Part shown: in pieces, positions 62,471 through 64,000 of the stretch | Position numbering within the stretch: position 1 is the first letter of the stretch | Layout of the letters: every line of letters begins with the position of its first letter | DNA from: Anisakis pegreffii | Lineage: Eukaryota > Nematoda > Chromadorea > Rhabditida > Anisakidae | Assembly: GCA_035041965.1 (NCBI GenBank) | Contig: JAPYMA010002832.1 | Span: 62,001-126,000 of the forward strand | DNA length: 64,000 nt | Direction of reading: 5' to 3' | Program-made: the position numbers and the translations under genes | The notes under the pieces: model-generated | The model's input: the letters and a program-made list of their open reading frames with translations, nothing else | Database searches by the model: none | What the model was told of the DNA's origin: nothing

Positions 62471-64000
62471 ATGACTGCAAGCAGTGTGCATGATGCACGA
62501 CAAGAAAATCATTATTATAATTATCACAACACAGAACAAGAGCAGCAGCAAAACTTGATTGAAGTGTCGAAAAACTGGAACTTGCATAGAACTGGTAAAA
62601 GTACGACGAACGGACGACACTTTGATTCGATGAATAATTCCAATATGACGACAACTAGCACGATGTCGTCGTCGTCGTCTGTTATGCAATCAAGCACCAC
62701 CACACTCGTGCAAACAACAACTCTCATCACTAATTATCACTCTGCTGATAACACCAATAATCCTCTGAGCAATCTCTACAAATCACTATCCACCTTAAGA
62801 CTCTACTCGTACATCTTGTCTGTGTTATCGTTATTATTATCATCGTCTTCCGTTTGCGTATCGTCAACGAAATTCAAGTGCTCATTAAGAAATACTAACA
62901 AACAACCAAGTTCTTCGATAAGCAACAATAAAACGACGGGTTTAGTCACCGGTAAAGTCACCTTATTTGTGTGCGCTATTCTCAGTGCAATTTGGCTTAT
63001 CGAGTCGATCGATCTAGCCACTCAAATGCCTAAATTGGATAATTTTGTTGGCTTCACAAGTCCACAATTTGCTGCAGTTGAAAAGATCTTTCGGTTAGTT
63101 GAATTCGTCAATGTCTTTGCCGTTGATAAACATTTTTTGATGTTCCTAGTAGTGATGGTGATTAAAACAGGTATTATCTAGCAATACTAAGAGTAGTAGT
63201 CGAAAGGAACAGATCACTATTGTTAATGAATGCGTTAATAGATCTAGATTAGTAGTGAGTGGAATGTTATGTGATCACGAGTGAAATGGCTGTTTAAGGA
63301 GGAATTTCGAGGAGGGTTGGGAACGGGAAGGGGCCGCTCTAGCGGTCTATTATAAAGGTGAACTGGTCGTCGATCTGCAGGCTGGTTATGCGGATGCCAG
63401 TGCGCACCGAGCGTGGACACCACAAACCAGGACTGTTGTCTTCTCGGCCACGAAGGTAGCAACAAGCCTTTCAGCTTTTCACTTGTCTAGAGTCAGTCAG
63501 TGCCGTTGCCTCTCTCAATATAGTGGCCAAATACGTCAACGAACAAACTCGTAATGAATAAATTTTGGCACTTTTTTACTTTGGGGGAGGGGGTCGCACG
63601 CAAGCACGCTCGCGCATGCCACGCCTACTGCGCATGGCCTCAGCCTAAGGTGACCTCAGCCTCATCTAAGCGTAGCCTCAGATCGTTCGATGCTACAGCA
63701 TAGGCTAGCAAGCGAACTCAGGCTTAGGCTTAGGCTGAGACTACGCTTGGGCTGAAGCCATGCGCAGTGGGTGTGGCATGCGCGAGCTTGCTCGCGTGCG
63801 ACCCCTCCCCACCCCCCCAAAGTAAAAAAGTGCTTAAATTTTATAAAGAGTGCGTAAAATGTGCAGGCTGTTGGAGCATTATGTGTAGCGCTATTGGTGG
63901 ATCGAGGAGAGTTGCATTATTCGGATTTTGTTTCGAAATATTGGCCAGAATTCGCACAGAACGGCAAAGAGAACATTACCGTTGATTGGATCATGTCACA
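62471..64000 (+). CDS. membrane-anchored serine beta-lactamase-like protein (LACTB family), 5' part
   Basis: Three exons, in phase: 62471-63093, 63299-63455, 63867 to beyond 64000. The gene is cut by the window edge. Exon 1 encodes a long Asn/Ser/Thr-rich N-terminus, a hydrophobic stretch ([17 protein letters not shown]) and a likely membrane anchor ([18 protein letters not shown]). Then comes [15 protein letters not shown], which joins to [20 protein letters not shown] and [14 protein letters not shown], the standard opening of the family. Exon 2 ends TVVFSATK, whose S-x-x-K is the expected catalytic Ser-Lys motif of class C beta-lactamase/PBP-like hydrolases. Exon 3 continues [19 protein letters not shown] and [17 protein letters not shown]. 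Nematodes carry several such lact genes; substrates are mostly unknown. The Y-x-N and H-x-G motifs would lie to the right of the window. Confidence 0.88.
63567..63834 (+). mobile_element. hAT-like foldback miniature element, copy 2
   Basis: 268 bp, same family as 59074-59329 in reverse orientation. It starts GGCACTTTTTTACTTTG and ends CAAAGTAAAAAAGTGCT, one base off a perfect inverted repeat. It is flanked by the 8-bp duplication TAAATTTT (63559-63566, 63835-63842). The interior keeps TTAGGCTTAGGC at about 63724-63735. It fills most of the intron between the second and third exons of the LACTB-like gene. Confidence 0.92.

Noticed and set aside
63767..63985. Open frame starting inside the right hAT-like element
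   Set aside because: It overlaps the third exon of the LACTB-like gene in a different frame. The exon frame [11 protein letters not shown] is supported by family similarity.

Overview
The window looks like nuclear DNA of a nematode. The genes are intron-rich with small exons and canonical GT-AG introns. Two genes start just after strong TTTCAG-type splice acceptors, as expected for spliced-leader trans-splicing. The NDUFS2 homologue has a C-terminus that I recognise as nematode-like. TTAGGC motifs (the nematode telomere unit) occur inside a mobile element. The intron density and the moderately AT-rich sequence suggest a non-Caenorhabditis, perhaps Spirurina/ascaridid-type, worm, but that is a guess. 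All confidently recognised genes are on the + strand.

Layout. 0-3 kb holds no host gene, only repeat fragments. 3.2-7.2 kb is a TLC-domain membrane protein. 7.5-7.95 kb holds the last two exons of an unrecognised gene. 8.85-10.7 kb encodes the SRP receptor beta subunit, and 13.3-16.6 kb encodes mitochondrial complex I 49-kDa subunit (NDUFS2). About 13.8 kb then carries no recognisable gene. 30.4-32.3 kb is a type I inositol-polyphosphate 5-phosphatase (INPP5A). 39.4-46.6 kb is an ETS1/2-type transcription factor with a Pointed and an ETS domain. 48.4-52.9 kb is a graveyard of mobile elements: a dead mariner, non-LTR retrotransposon tails, a duplicated hairpin unit and a tandem repeat. 53.9-60.3 kb is a 25-exon USP25/28-type deubiquitinase, with three different miniature elements inside its introns and a fourth just upstream of its start codon. 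62.5 kb to the right edge is the 5' part of a membrane-anchored serine beta-lactamase-like (LACTB family) protein.

The genes do not form one pathway; they are a mix of ER (SRP receptor, TLC protein), mitochondrial, signalling, transcription and ubiquitin functions. Gene models were built by hand by matching splice phase across every exon junction. For NDUFS2, INPP5A, ETS and USP all phases close.

The most distinctive non-genic signals are: (1) two inverted copies of a ~260-bp foldback element with perfect 8-bp target duplications (hAT-like), carrying TTAGGC repeats, in introns of two neighbouring genes; (2) a TA-flanked miniature family with a tRNA-like core containing a pol III B-box; (3) a strand-composition switch, with G/T-rich + strand at both ends and a C-rich, G-poor + strand from about 17-19 kb to about 48-53 kb, not explained by gene orientation.
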